From a virus, in the IMG/VR virus record IMGVR_UViG_3300024264_000121, positions 1-30,032 of that record: DNA of 30,032 nt. One strand, 5' to 3'. The notes under the pieces are model-generated. The model did no database searches. It saw only the letters and a program-made list of their open reading frames with translations, and had not been told where the DNA came from. Below are positions 7,401-16,283 of the stretch, one piece after another (within the stretch, counting starts at the first letter, position 1; the number at the start of each line of letters is the position of its first letter). A program made the position numbers and the translations under genes.

Positions 7401-8821
7401 GTCATAAATTAGGAGTTTGCGTTCCATATAGGAATAGAGAATTGCATATGCATGAGTTTATACCTAAATTAGGTAAGTACCTAAAAAACCAAAATATAGA
7501 CTTTCAAATTTATATAGTACATCAAGTAGATGATAAACTATTCAATAGAGGTGCAACAAAAAATATAGGAGCAAAATATGCATTCGAGGATGGCTGTGAC
7601 TATATAGTTTGGCATGATATTGATATGATACCTGATGAAGATGGAGGAGCTGATTATTCATATCCTGCAGATGCTCCTAGACATATTGCTACTAAGATAC
7701 AACAAATGGATTATCAATTAAAATATCATGAGTATTTTGGTGGTGCAGTATTATTTACAAAAGAACAGGTAGAAGCTACTAACGGGTACTCTAACGATTA
7801 CTGGGATTGGGGTATGGAAGATGATGATTTGTTTTGGAGATGTCATTTAGAGGGTTTAACTAACGATACATACTTAAAAGGCGATTACTCAAATCACAAT
7901 TTTATTAGGTTTAACGGAGAGAATTCTTATGCTAAGATACCTTACCAAAGAGACTTTAAAGCTTTAACTCAACGTACTCATACTATCTCAGCACTAGTTA
8001 GATGCTTTCAACAACCAGATAAAAATGAAGTTTTCTTAATAGGAGCAGAAGATAGAAAGTATGTAGAATACCCTATTTTAAGACTTCCTGGTTATGATTA
8101 TGGATTATCATTTAATAATTCAAGAGCATTGTCTATGACCTTTTGGAATGTATTCAACAAGCACAATTATATGTGGTTGAAAAGATACGATAACCAATGG
8201 AGTTGGGTTACTGCAGTTATTAGTGAAGAAGATCACTTAGCTCATTTTTATCTAAATGGTACAGAAGTAGATTCTAAGGTAGGCTTGGGAAGTCCTTCTC
8301 CTTTAAGGTTTGATGGTAAATTAAAAAACTACGGTAGTAATGACTACTATTTAGGTATGTCTCCATCTCAACCTGATGAAAGTACGTTTAAGTATTTTAA
8401 AGGAGATATAGCAAAAGTATTTGCATGGGATAGAGCATTAACACCAAAAGAAGTAAAATACTTGCATAATAATATACCTGATGAAGGTTTGGTTATAAAT
8501 GCTGATCTGAATTACCCAAAAACTACAGTAGAACAATTTAACACAGAAATCTTACAGGAGGATATAAGAATACCAAATTCTATTATACCTCATAGAGTTG
8601 AAGGTAGAATGAGATGTTTACCTCATGAGGATGAAGGTATAGTAAATGGAAAATTCGTTAAAGGAGAGACTACTGCTAAAAATGAAAAAAGGTATATATT
8701 AGAGATGCAGAAAGGTACTTGGGATTATAAAGGAGATGGAATAAAGCAACTCAAATTTGAAGAAGTAGGACAGAAAATATTTACCCCTTGGGCTAAAATG
8801 ATAGACATTAAACTAATATGA
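7397..8821 (+). CDS. GT7-type galactosyltransferase-like protein with inserted LamG domain (copy 2)
   Basis: A 474-aa paralogue of the previous gene with the same plan. GT7 core: LGVCVPYRNR (5-14), LFNRGATKNIG (48-58), HDIDMIP with DxD at 74-76, YFGGAVLF (113-120), and NGYSNDYWDWGMEDDDLFWR (129-148). A LamG-like domain fills about residues 165-385 (FIRFNGENSYAKIP, HFYLNGTEVD, FKGDIAKVFAWDRALTPKEV). The GT7 C-terminal part follows: GRMRCLPHEDEG with H410, and GDGIKQLKFE. Compared with copy 1, the second Gly-region residue is Asp (WDWG for WGWG). Junctions on both sides are ATGA overlaps. The two copies may add different sugars or act on different acceptors. Both keep the metal-binding residues, so both look active. 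Confidence 0.8.
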   Translation: MSHKLGVCVPYRNRELHMHEFIPKLGKYLKNQNIDFQIYIVHQVDDKLFNRGATKNIGAKYAFEDGCDYIVWHDIDMIPDEDGGADYSYPADAPRHIATKIQQMDYQLKYHEYFGGAVLFTKEQVEATNGYSNDYWDWGMEDDDLFWRCHLEGLTNDTYLKGDYSNHNFIRFNGENSYAKIPYQRDFKALTQRTHTISALVRCFQQPDKNEVFLIGAEDRKYVEYPILRLPGYDYGLSFNNSRALSMTFWNVFNKHNYMWLKRYDNQWSWVTAVISEEDHLAHFYLNGTEVDSKVGLGSPSPLRFDGKLKNYGSNDYYLGMSPSQPDESTFKYFKGDIAKVFAWDRALTPKEVKYLHNNIPDEGLVINADLNYPKTTVEQFNTEILQEDIRIPNSIIPHRVEGRMRCLPHEDEGIVNGKFVKGETTAKNEKRYILEMQKGTWDYKGDGIKQLKFEEVGQKIFTPWAKMIDIKLI

Positions 8822-9546
8822 TAGTATCCCTACCAGATAAGTATATTATAACGGATAAAAAAATGGGAACTAAATCCCTTCAAGATTTACATAGAAAATC
8901 TTACATACAACCGATATTTAATGATAAGCTTTTTGATGACTCTATAACTGAAAAAATTATCAAGAGGGTTGCATCTGGTAAAGCTCATCTTTATATCTAC
9001 ATACGTAAACCTAAGCTTAAATTAATCAGCGGTATTACACAAGTTATGAAAAGTAGTTTTAGTTTAGTTACTAGATTAACTATGAGACAAGTAGCACCTC
9101 AGTTATTTCCAGACCCTTCTGATTATATGTCACGCTTCCAGAAAACTAATACTCTTAAAAATACTTATATTGACATAATACAGCAAATGTTTCCTCTATT
9201 ATTTTTGGATCCACACTTAAATTTTAAATATTATTCATATATTAATTATTTAGCAATAAGGTTATGTAACTATCAGGATAGAGTTACTTTTGTACAAGTT
9301 GACAGTACATTAGGAGAAAATAAAAGACATTTAGAATCAATAGAGGTATTAAACCCACTTATAATAAATACGAATTCTTTTGTATATGATGTTAACTGGT
9401 TAGATGTAGAAGACATACGAGAGATAGTACCTGTTTTTTTAGAACCTTATGATATGATGTATAGAGCTTGGAGAACTACTTATAATGGTAGATGGAGTAA
9501 CGAAGGTAATTATTTATTTAAAGGTAAATCTAAAGATCACGTATGA
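8818..9546 (+). CDS. Possible sulfotransferase-like protein, 242 aa
   Basis: The assignment rests on three weak motifs. K14-K15-M-G-T-K-S20 (ITDKKMGTKSL) is placed like the 5'-phosphosulfate-binding loop of carbohydrate sulfotransferases. YIRKPKLKLISGI (61-73) resembles the 3'-phosphate segment (R.P...L.S). DPHLNFKYYS (131-140) resembles the DPH..PQ block of the Sulfotransfer_2 type. The length fits a small member. If correct it would add sulfate from PAPS to a sugar, in keeping with the neighbouring glycosyltransferases, with which it overlaps by ATGA on both sides. It may instead be an inactive or unrelated P-loop-like protein. There is no membrane anchor, unlike eukaryotic Golgi sulfotransferases. 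Confidence 0.45.
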   Translation: MIVSLPDKYIITDKKMGTKSLQDLHRKSYIQPIFNDKLFDDSITEKIIKRVASGKAHLYIYIRKPKLKLISGITQVMKSSFSLVTRLTMRQVAPQLFPDPSDYMSRFQKTNTLKNTYIDIIQQMFPLLFLDPHLNFKYYSYINYLAIRLCNYQDRVTFVQVDSTLGENKRHLESIEVLNPLIINTNSFVYDVNWLDVEDIREIVPVFLEPYDMMYRAWRTTYNGRWSNEGNYLFKGKSKDHV

Positions 9547-10919
9547 CACCAACAGAGGTAAAGAAAAAACTTGACGGAGTAGGGTGTGGTTTCTGTTTAG
9601 CTAAATGGACACAAGTTACTATGCATTTAGGTACCGGTATGACTCATTCATGTCACCACCCATCACCTCATAAAATACCTCTTAATGAACTTAAGAGAAA
9701 CCCATCTGCACTTCATAACACTCAACACAAGAAGACAAGACGTAAGGAAATGCTAGAAGGTAAAAGACCTACTGAATGTAACTACTGTTGGAATATAGAA
9801 GATAACTCTAACTCCTTCTCAGATCGAACTTTTAAATCAGCAGAACCTTGGTCGTTAGCTGAATTTGATAAGATCAAAGATAGTTATTGGAGAGATGATT
9901 TCAACCCTCGTTATGTAGAGGTATCTTTTGGTAATACATGTAACTTTGCATGTGCTTATTGTGGGCCACAATACTCATCGAAATGGGTAGAGGAAATAGA
10001 GAAACACGGTGGTTACCCAACAGAGCATAATTTTAATTCTATAGACGATATAAAATCTAGAGATCAAATGCCTTATAAGCAAACGGAATACAATCCGTAT
10101 ATTGAAGCTTTTTGGAAATGGTGGCCAGATCTTTTTCCTGATTTACATACTTTTAGAATTACTGGAGGAGAACCTTTATTACTAAAAGATACTTTCAAAG
10201 TATTAGAGTATATACAAACAAACCATAATGATAATTCTAACATTTCGTTAGCTATCAACTCTAATTTAGGTGTACCTGACAAGTTAATAGATAGGTTTAT
10301 CGATATAGCTCAAGACTTATGTGAGAATAATAAAGTTAGAGAACTAATTATATTTACCTCAGTCGAAGCTACGAATGAACAGGCAGAATATTCTAGATTT
10401 GGATTAAAATATGATAAGTTTTGGTCTAATATAGATAAAATACTAACTAAGTTACCAAAAGTAACTATTAATATTATGGCTACTTACAACGCTTTATCTG
10501 TTTTCAGTTATAGTGACTTAGTCGATAAAGTATTTGAATATAAAAAGAAGTATGCTAATGGTGAACGTTACTGGGTATCTGCCTTACAGCTAGACACTTC
10601 ATACCTCAGATGGCCTACTCACCTGTCTGTTAAAATATTAGAACCAGAACATAAGGAATTAATTTTGAAGTCTGCAGAAAAAGCATTATATTACGGTATA
10701 AAGAACTTTACTAAAGATAACTATGGTTTTTCAAATGTAGAGATTCAAAAAATGAAACGGCTATATGATTATGCTGTAGGAGATTCTAATTTTAATCAAG
10801 ATAAGTATAGAAAAGACTTCGTTAAGTTTGTAGATGAATACGATAAAAGAAGAAATACAGACTTTTTAGGAACCTTTCCTCAACTAAATAAACTTTATGC
10901 TGAATATAAAGAAAGGTAA
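9543..10919 (+). CDS. Radical SAM protein with N-terminal twitch domain (1 of 5)
   Basis: A 458-aa protein. The radical-SAM [4Fe-4S] motif CNFACAYC gives C133, C137 and C140; the SAM-binding GGEP is at 208-211 (RITGGEPLLL). Before it is a cysteine-bearing domain with C18 (GFCLAKW), C37 (SCHHPSPHKIP) and C79/C82 (ECNYCWNIED), the pattern of an N-terminal twitch/half-SPASM domain that holds a second Fe-S cluster. The C-terminal YDKRRNTDF recurs in its paralogues. The enzyme should cleave SAM to a 5'-deoxyadenosyl radical and abstract hydrogen from a substrate; SPASM/twitch relatives often act on peptides, others on sugars. Highly similar to the gene at 11481. It overlaps the next gene by 23 bases. 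Confidence 0.88.
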   Translation: MTPTEVKKKLDGVGCGFCLAKWTQVTMHLGTGMTHSCHHPSPHKIPLNELKRNPSALHNTQHKKTRRKEMLEGKRPTECNYCWNIEDNSNSFSDRTFKSAEPWSLAEFDKIKDSYWRDDFNPRYVEVSFGNTCNFACAYCGPQYSSKWVEEIEKHGGYPTEHNFNSIDDIKSRDQMPYKQTEYNPYIEAFWKWWPDLFPDLHTFRITGGEPLLLKDTFKVLEYIQTNHNDNSNISLAINSNLGVPDKLIDRFIDIAQDLCENNKVRELIIFTSVEATNEQAEYSRFGLKYDKFWSNIDKILTKLPKVTINIMATYNALSVFSYSDLVDKVFEYKKKYANGERYWVSALQLDTSYLRWPTHLSVKILEPEHKELILKSAEKALYYGIKNFTKDNYGFSNVEIQKMKRLYDYAVGDSNFNQDKYRKDFVKFVDEYDKRRNTDFLGTFPQLNKLYAEYKER

Positions 10920-11481
10920 ACCTTGGGTATTTTGGCCTAGTAGCATCTGCGAAACATTTCCAGAAAGCCCTGCTAACTTAATACTATCTGGTGATAAGTC
11001 ATTTCAGTTTAATATTGATTTTATACTCAAAGAACATGTTCTAGAGCAAAGTACTGTATTTACTTTAATTCCTAAGTATACAGGATTAGATTTATTTCCT
11101 AATCAGACATCAATAACTGTAACTTTTGAGGATAAAGTTGAGTACTATAGATTTGATCCTCTTGTTAAGTTAGGAGAGGTTACTAATTTTAAATTTATTC
11201 ACCAACCAAAAAGTTATTTAAAAATATTTATTAATAACATTGAGGTTGTGAATGAAGACTTGAGTAATCGAGTATTTGGTATTTGTGATGCTCCACATAT
11301 AGTTTTTGGAGCAGGAAACTTTCCTAAAAATAATTTCAACCTTAATTATACTGAGTTAGATTTACTTAGGTTTAGCGTCTTTCAAGACGGTAACCTTTTA
11401 GCTGATCATTTCTTTGAAGAAAGAATATTTGATAAGTATGTAGATGTAACAGGTAACTTAAATTTTATACATAAACTGTAA
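10897..11481 (+). CDS. Free-standing LamG-like (lectin-fold) protein, 194 aa
   Basis: The segments FQFNIDFILK, YLKIFINNIEVVNEDL, HIVFGAGNF and LDLLRFSVFQDGNLLADHFFEE followed by KYVDVTGNLNF follow the strand order of the LamG domains inserted in the two GT7 genes (compare IKLFINGEYV, YLGVGNP, SISSFAIYNEVLDD and VIDLTGNGN there). So this looks like the same fold encoded alone. No catalytic residues are evident. It lies between the two most similar radical-SAM genes, overlapping the first by 23 bases and touching the second as TAATG. It could bind the glycan or protein being modified. The similarity is by eye and moderate. Confidence 0.55.
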   Translation: MLNIKKGKPWVFWPSSICETFPESPANLILSGDKSFQFNIDFILKEHVLEQSTVFTLIPKYTGLDLFPNQTSITVTFEDKVEYYRFDPLVKLGEVTNFKFIHQPKSYLKIFINNIEVVNEDLSNRVFGICDAPHIVFGAGNFPKNNFNLNYTELDLLRFSVFQDGNLLADHFFEERIFDKYVDVTGNLNFIHKL

Positions 11482-13106
11482 TGGGAGTATTTGCTAAAAG
11501 AGAGAATGAAACGTTCCAGGAATACAGAGATAGAGCTATAAATACTTTATCAAAGTCTTTCTGTGGAGCTAAATGGTACAATGCTACTATTTGGTTAGGT
11601 AATGGAACTACTACTTCCTGTCATCACCCTCCTGCACATAAAATACCTCTAGAAGAGGTTGCAATGTCATATAAGGCACTCCATAATACTACATACAAAA
11701 AAGCTGTTCGTAAGCAAATGATGGAAGGTATTAGACCTAAGGAATGCGAATACTGCTGGAAAATTGAAGACCTTGGAGAAGATAAAGTATCAGATAGAGT
11801 ATATAAATCGGTAATATATACAGATGAAGAACTTAAACAAGCCAAAGAAGAATTTGGGTATACTGAAGATGTAGATTTAAAGACCCTAGAAATTGCATTT
11901 GATGCTAATTGTAACTTCGGTTGCTCATATTGTAATGCTTCTTTTAGTACTACTTGGCAAAAAGATATAAAAAAGTTTGGACCTTATCAAAACTTAGTTT
12001 CTGATGGAGCAGGAGCATTTCAACACGATGGTTCTCATGCAATGCCATACGGTAGAAAAAATACTGATAATCCATATGTAGATGCATTTTGGAAATGGTG
12101 GGAAGCTGAACTACAATATACTTTAAGAGAATTAAGAGTTACAGGAGGAGAACCTTCTATGTCTCCAGACTTTTGGAAATTAATGGAATGGTGGAAATCT
12201 CATCCTGATTGTGAAGTGGATTTTGCAGTTAATTCTAATCTTGGTCAGAAGAAACAATTATTAGACGCTTTGATAGAATCTAGTCAAAATGTTAAGTCTT
12301 TTTCAATTTATACTTCATGTGAAGCAGTAGGTCTTCAAGCAGAGTATATTAGGTATGGTTTAGAGTGGGATGTATGGCTAAAAAATATGTACAGAGTAAA
12401 CTCTGAAGGTAATATCAAATCTGTTAATGTGATGATGACTATTAACGCCTTATGTTTATTCTCTATTACTGAGTTTATGGATGAAATGCTTAAACTTAAG
12501 TCTAAGTATGGCTCACAGGCAGCAGTAATGTCATTTAATATTTTACGTTTTCCTTCGTTTCAATCTATTGTCACCTTACCTTCAGAGATAAGAATGGAGA
12601 GAGCAGCTCATATAGAAAAATGGGTAGAGGAAAATTGGAAAGATGGAAAAAATGGATTCATGGACTATGAAAGAGATGGTCTATTACGTTTAATTGACTA
12701 TATTAAAAAAGTAGAAACTGGACACGAATTTACTTCTTCTTTAGAATCTAGAGAAAGAGATTGGAAATCATTTTATTCTCAATATGATATAAGAAGAAAG
12801 AAAGACTTTAAAGAAGCATTCCCTACTTTAGCACATTGGTACGACAGTATACCAGAAACTAACTTAGCTCCGTTAAAAAACCTCATAGATGGAGACGATG
12901 CAAAATCAAATAGATATGTAGAGGGTGTACTTAAACAAGCTAAAGACGAAGGATGGGTGCTTAACCCTCAATGGGCTAATCCCGGATCTCAAGAGTATAT
13001 TGAACCAGATGATGAGCAACAAGACAATATGATTGACTTAATTGCTGAACTTAAAAAAGATCAAGATACTAAATTCGTTGGAGGGGCAGCAAAAAGAACT
13101 ATATGA
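11481..13106 (+). CDS. Radical SAM protein with N-terminal twitch domain (2 of 5)
   Basis: A 541-aa protein, the longest of the five. Core motif CNFGCSYC gives C144, C148, C151; GGEP at 222-225 (VTGGEPSM). N-terminal cluster residues are C28 (FCGAKW), C47 (SCHHPPAHKIP) and C89/C92 (ECEYCWKIED), almost the same text as in the gene at 9543. The two are recent paralogues across the N-terminal domain (shared ALHNT, KK..RK.M.EG.RP.EC.YCW.IED). The C-terminal YDIRRKKDF motif is present, then an extension of about 85 residues, acidic and Gln-rich (EYIEPDDEQQDN), that the others lack and that may bind a partner. It is coupled by TAATG upstream and ATGA downstream. Confidence 0.88.
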   Translation: MGVFAKRENETFQEYRDRAINTLSKSFCGAKWYNATIWLGNGTTTSCHHPPAHKIPLEEVAMSYKALHNTTYKKAVRKQMMEGIRPKECEYCWKIEDLGEDKVSDRVYKSVIYTDEELKQAKEEFGYTEDVDLKTLEIAFDANCNFGCSYCNASFSTTWQKDIKKFGPYQNLVSDGAGAFQHDGSHAMPYGRKNTDNPYVDAFWKWWEAELQYTLRELRVTGGEPSMSPDFWKLMEWWKSHPDCEVDFAVNSNLGQKKQLLDALIESSQNVKSFSIYTSCEAVGLQAEYIRYGLEWDVWLKNMYRVNSEGNIKSVNVMMTINALCLFSITEFMDEMLKLKSKYGSQAAVMSFNILRFPSFQSIVTLPSEIRMERAAHIEKWVEENWKDGKNGFMDYERDGLLRLIDYIKKVETGHEFTSSLESRERDWKSFYSQYDIRRKKDFKEAFPTLAHWYDSIPETNLAPLKNLIDGDDAKSNRYVEGVLKQAKDEGWVLNPQWANPGSQEYIEPDDEQQDNMIDLIAELKKDQDTKFVGGAAKRTI

Positions 13107-14380
13107 GTGTAGCAGCAGAAATGGCTTCTAGGAAAAATACTCCTAGAGAATTACAATTATTCCCTATAGACACAGCCACTTCATGTCAATATAAATGGAC
13201 TTGGAGTACTTTATTCTTATCATCTGGTAGATCTTCTAGTTGTCACAGGTGTCATACCTGGGATGTAAAAGACGATATTAAAAACTTCCATAACCATCCA
13301 GGCAAAATAGGAGATAGAGAAAAGATGTTAGAAGGTGAATGGCCTGGTAATGGATGTGAGTACTGCAAAAAAATTGAAGACGCTGGAGGAGAATCAGAAA
13401 GAAGCTCATATATTAATAAAGAATTAATGTCTCCTCCTGAGCTTGAATTCAATCCAACAGAAACTAAAGTAACTCCTCGAATACTAGAAGTTTACTTCGC
13501 AAACGTATGTAATCAGAAATGCGTATACTGTTCTCCTATTTTTTCTAACCTTATACAGAAAGAAATAGAAAAATTTGGTCCTATAGTAGATGATGAATAT
13601 GATCTAAAAGGATACGAAGTAGTACCTGAGTATAGAAGAATGAAAAAAGAATTTTGGGAATGGATGGACGAAAATGCTCAACACCTCTACAATTTTCAGG
13701 TATTAGGAGGAGAACCTTTATATCAAAAAGAGATATTTGAGTGTTTAGAGTTTTTTGAAGCTAGAGAACATCCTCAACTGACTTGGAAGATATTTAGTAA
13801 TTTAAAACATAACTTTAAAGGGTTTAAGGAAAAGATAGATAGAATTTCTGCTTTAGTGGAAAGAGGAGCTATAAGATCTTTCGAATTCGTTTGTAGTATC
13901 GATAACTGGGGTCCGCAGGCTGAGTTTGCTAGACATGGAATGGATTTAGAAGGATGGAAACGTAACTTTGAATACGTCTTACATAACCCTCATATTACAC
14001 TCAGCATCCACTCTACGATATCTCCAGTTACTCTTTGTACTATGGCAGATTTTTACGAAATGGTAGTAGAGTATAATAAAATTAAACCTATAGACTATGG
14101 TTGGAATACTGTAAAAATGCCTTCTTTTATGAACCCAGAAATTCTAGGTCATTATACTGAAAAATATTACGATAAACTTTTAGATACTATTGATGCTACT
14201 GATTATAGGAGAAGATATTTAGAAGGTTTTAAAAAACAATGTGTTTCACATCCGGTAGATGTTCCTAGATTAACTAAATTAAGAAACTATCTAGATGGAA
14301 TAGATAAAAGAAGAGGTACTGATTGGAAATCTCTGTACCCATGGATGGTAGAAGCAATGGATAAAGAAGGTGCTATATGA
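13103..14380 (+). CDS. Radical SAM protein with N-terminal twitch domain (3 of 5)
   Basis: A 425-aa protein. Core motif CNQKCVYC gives C136, C140, C143; GGEP at 202-205 (VLGGEPLY). N-terminal domain cysteines are C28 (SCQYKW), C47 and C50 (SCHRCHTWD) and C85/C88 (GCEYCKKIED). The HH of the two previous genes is replaced here by HRC, so the auxiliary cluster may be ligated differently. C-terminal IDKRRGTDW matches the family motif. More diverged from the first two than they are from each other. Both junctions are ATGA. The residue differences around the auxiliary cluster suggest a different substrate or step. Confidence 0.87.
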   Translation: MSVAAEMASRKNTPRELQLFPIDTATSCQYKWTWSTLFLSSGRSSSCHRCHTWDVKDDIKNFHNHPGKIGDREKMLEGEWPGNGCEYCKKIEDAGGESERSSYINKELMSPPELEFNPTETKVTPRILEVYFANVCNQKCVYCSPIFSNLIQKEIEKFGPIVDDEYDLKGYEVVPEYRRMKKEFWEWMDENAQHLYNFQVLGGEPLYQKEIFECLEFFEAREHPQLTWKIFSNLKHNFKGFKEKIDRISALVERGAIRSFEFVCSIDNWGPQAEFARHGMDLEGWKRNFEYVLHNPHITLSIHSTISPVTLCTMADFYEMVVEYNKIKPIDYGWNTVKMPSFMNPEILGHYTEKYYDKLLDTIDATDYRRRYLEGFKKQCVSHPVDVPRLTKLRNYLDGIDKRRGTDWKSLYPWMVEAMDKEGAI

Positions 14381-14934
14381 AAATATTATATACAGGAGGA
14401 AACGGACAATTAGCCTCTCAATTAAAAGAGATAGTTAAAGACTCAGAACATGAATGGTTCTTTCCTGATAAAGTTGAATGTAATTTATTAAGAAGAATAG
14501 TACTCGAAGACTATGCTGAAGAACATAAAAGTTTTGATGTTGTTATTACCGGTGCTAATATTTTTCCTGGTAAAATAAAAGGGTATAATCTTTCTTCTTT
14601 CCTCATGGGTATTAATCACATATATCTTATAGAGCAACTAGAAAAGCTTCCTAAACATTTTATTAACCTTACGACAGGAATAAAAAATATAGACGAACAT
14701 TACCTTTATAGAGCACAAAAAACTTATCAAAACGATTTATTTAAGAGGTATTTTCAATATCATGATAATAGTGTTAACTACATTAACTTTATGCCTCATC
14801 ATTTAGATAATCCAGATATAAGAAAAATAACTGCTAATTTATTTTTAGATATGTTAAATAATATCGAAGAATATACAGAAGAAAATTACGTCTGTGATGT
14901 TGATAACAACAAGATAAAAAACAATATATGGTAA
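14377..14934 (+). CDS. Short RmlD/SDR-like NAD(P)-dependent reductase or epimerase
   Basis: A 185-aa protein with a Rossmann nucleotide-binding start MKILYTGGNGQLASQL, very like RmlD (dTDP-4-dehydrorhamnose reductase) family N-termini. VITGANIFPG and INLTTGI occupy the later strands, and YRAQK (109-113 region) fits the catalytic YxxxK of SDR enzymes. RmlD-type proteins are usually near 290 aa; this one lacks most of the C-terminal substrate domain, so it is either a minimal form or a degenerate copy. Context (glycosyltransferases, methyltransferase) favours a nucleotide-sugar step. It overlaps its neighbours by ATGA upstream and seven bases downstream and has no internal stop, so it appears to be under selection. 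Confidence 0.65.
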   Translation: MKILYTGGNGQLASQLKEIVKDSEHEWFFPDKVECNLLRRIVLEDYAEEHKSFDVVITGANIFPGKIKGYNLSSFLMGINHIYLIEQLEKLPKHFINLTTGIKNIDEHYLYRAQKTYQNDLFKRYFQYHDNSVNYINFMPHHLDNPDIRKITANLFLDMLNNIEEYTEENYVCDVDNNKIKNNIW

Positions 14935-16283
14935 AGAAGAAAATTTTACCTAAAGACGGTAACGAAACCTTCTGTATGGCACCTTGGTCTCATACATATG
15001 TCTCTCCTCAAGGTGAGAGAAGGTTGTGTTGTGCCTCTAGAGAAAAGTCTTCTTGGATAAAGCAATATATAGATGTAGAGAACGATAATAAAAGTACTGA
15101 ATTTGTACCTTCTAAACTAGACGAACATTGGAACAGCGAATATATGAAGGATATTCGTAAGAGTTTAATGGCAGGAGAAGAAATAGAGCAGTGTCAAGTA
15201 TGTAACCATAAACTACTTAACTTACATACGTACAGAGGGTACTTTAATCATCAACTATTTCCAGATAAGATAGAAGAAGCATTTGAAAAAACTAGTGACG
15301 ACGGTTATACTGAAATGAAACCTATATCTTATGACTACCGTATATCTAATCTTTGTAATTTTAAATGCAGAATGTGCGGAGATCAGTTATCTTCCTCATG
15401 GGAAGCTGAAAGACGTCAAATGAAGAACTGGACTCCGGAAGGAGATCCTTGGATGACTTCTGAAAATAGAACTAAGCTACAAAACTTTACTAGAGAGGTT
15501 CTAGAAAAAGAACTATGGGCAGCAGTTCATGAAGAGAGAATAGAAGAGATATATTGGGTTGGTGGTGAACCTTTAATGTTTCAAATACATTGGGACATAA
15601 TGGAACATTTAGTTAAGACTGGACAATCTAAAAACGTAGTTGTTAGGTATAATACTAATCTATCTAGAGTAAGTTGGAAAGGAATAAATTTGTACGACTT
15701 ACTAAAACATTTCAAACATGTTAACATATCAGCATCTATAGACGGAACTGGTCCTATAGTAGAATACGTAAGGCACGGAATTAAGTGGGATAAATGGCTA
15801 CAGAATTTTAAAGATGGTTTATTCCTAAAGGATATGTACGGAGATGCAGGCATAGTTTTAGACGTTACTATTACTTCCCCAGGATTATTTGCTATGAAAG
15901 ATTTATTCGATTTAGCTTTAGAATTAGATGTTATTTCATATATTAAAAAGACGTTCGAATTTGACCCTGCTATAGTTATGTCTCCATCTATGATTCCAAG
16001 ACACATCTTAGAGCCGTTAATTGATGATATATTAGACTATATGAGACCTAAAGTAACAGAAAAGACACAGATCTATATCGATGCTTTAGAAGACGTTAGA
16101 AATATAGAAACATTTGACGAAAAATACCCTAATTGGTTAGATGGGCTTCAAAGAGGAAAAACTAGCCTTTACGAAGTAGACAAATTTAGAAACTGTAAAT
16201 ATAACATAGAAGATATTTTTAAACAATACAACACAGATTTATATAAGTGGTGGAAAACTATACCTTATGAAACTTTTATTTAG
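14928..16283 (+). CDS. Radical SAM protein with N-terminal twitch domain (4 of 5)
   Basis: A 451-aa protein of a second subtype. The N-terminus is FCMAPWSHTYVSPQGERRLC followed by a second Cys, the classic CxxPW...G...CC form, with C16, C34/C35 and C89/C92 (QCQVCNHK). Core motif CNFKCRMC gives C143, C147, C150 and is preceded by YDYRISNL; GGEP is at 212-215 (WVGGEPLMF). The closest relative here is the gene at 17283, which shares the LSNxCNFKCR and GxxLSSSW text. It lacks the C-terminal DxRRxxDF motif of the others and ends FKQYNTDLYKWWKTIPYE. Overlaps the next gene by 17 bases. Function as a radical-SAM enzyme is clear, substrate unknown. Confidence 0.88.
   Translation: MVKKKILPKDGNETFCMAPWSHTYVSPQGERRLCCASREKSSWIKQYIDVENDNKSTEFVPSKLDEHWNSEYMKDIRKSLMAGEEIEQCQVCNHKLLNLHTYRGYFNHQLFPDKIEEAFEKTSDDGYTEMKPISYDYRISNLCNFKCRMCGDQLSSSWEAERRQMKNWTPEGDPWMTSENRTKLQNFTREVLEKELWAAVHEERIEEIYWVGGEPLMFQIHWDIMEHLVKTGQSKNVVVRYNTNLSRVSWKGINLYDLLKHFKHVNISASIDGTGPIVEYVRHGIKWDKWLQNFKDGLFLKDMYGDAGIVLDVTITSPGLFAMKDLFDLALELDVISYIKKTFEFDPAIVMSPSMIPRHILEPLIDDILDYMRPKVTEKTQIYIDALEDVRNIETFDEKYPNWLDGLQRGKTSLYEVDKFRNCKYNIEDIFKQYNTDLYKWWKTIPYETFI

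Noticed and set aside
15581-16006. A 141-aa minus-strand open frame inside radical-SAM gene 4
   Set aside because: The plus strand encodes a clear catalytic protein here; the antisense frame shows no recognisable pattern.
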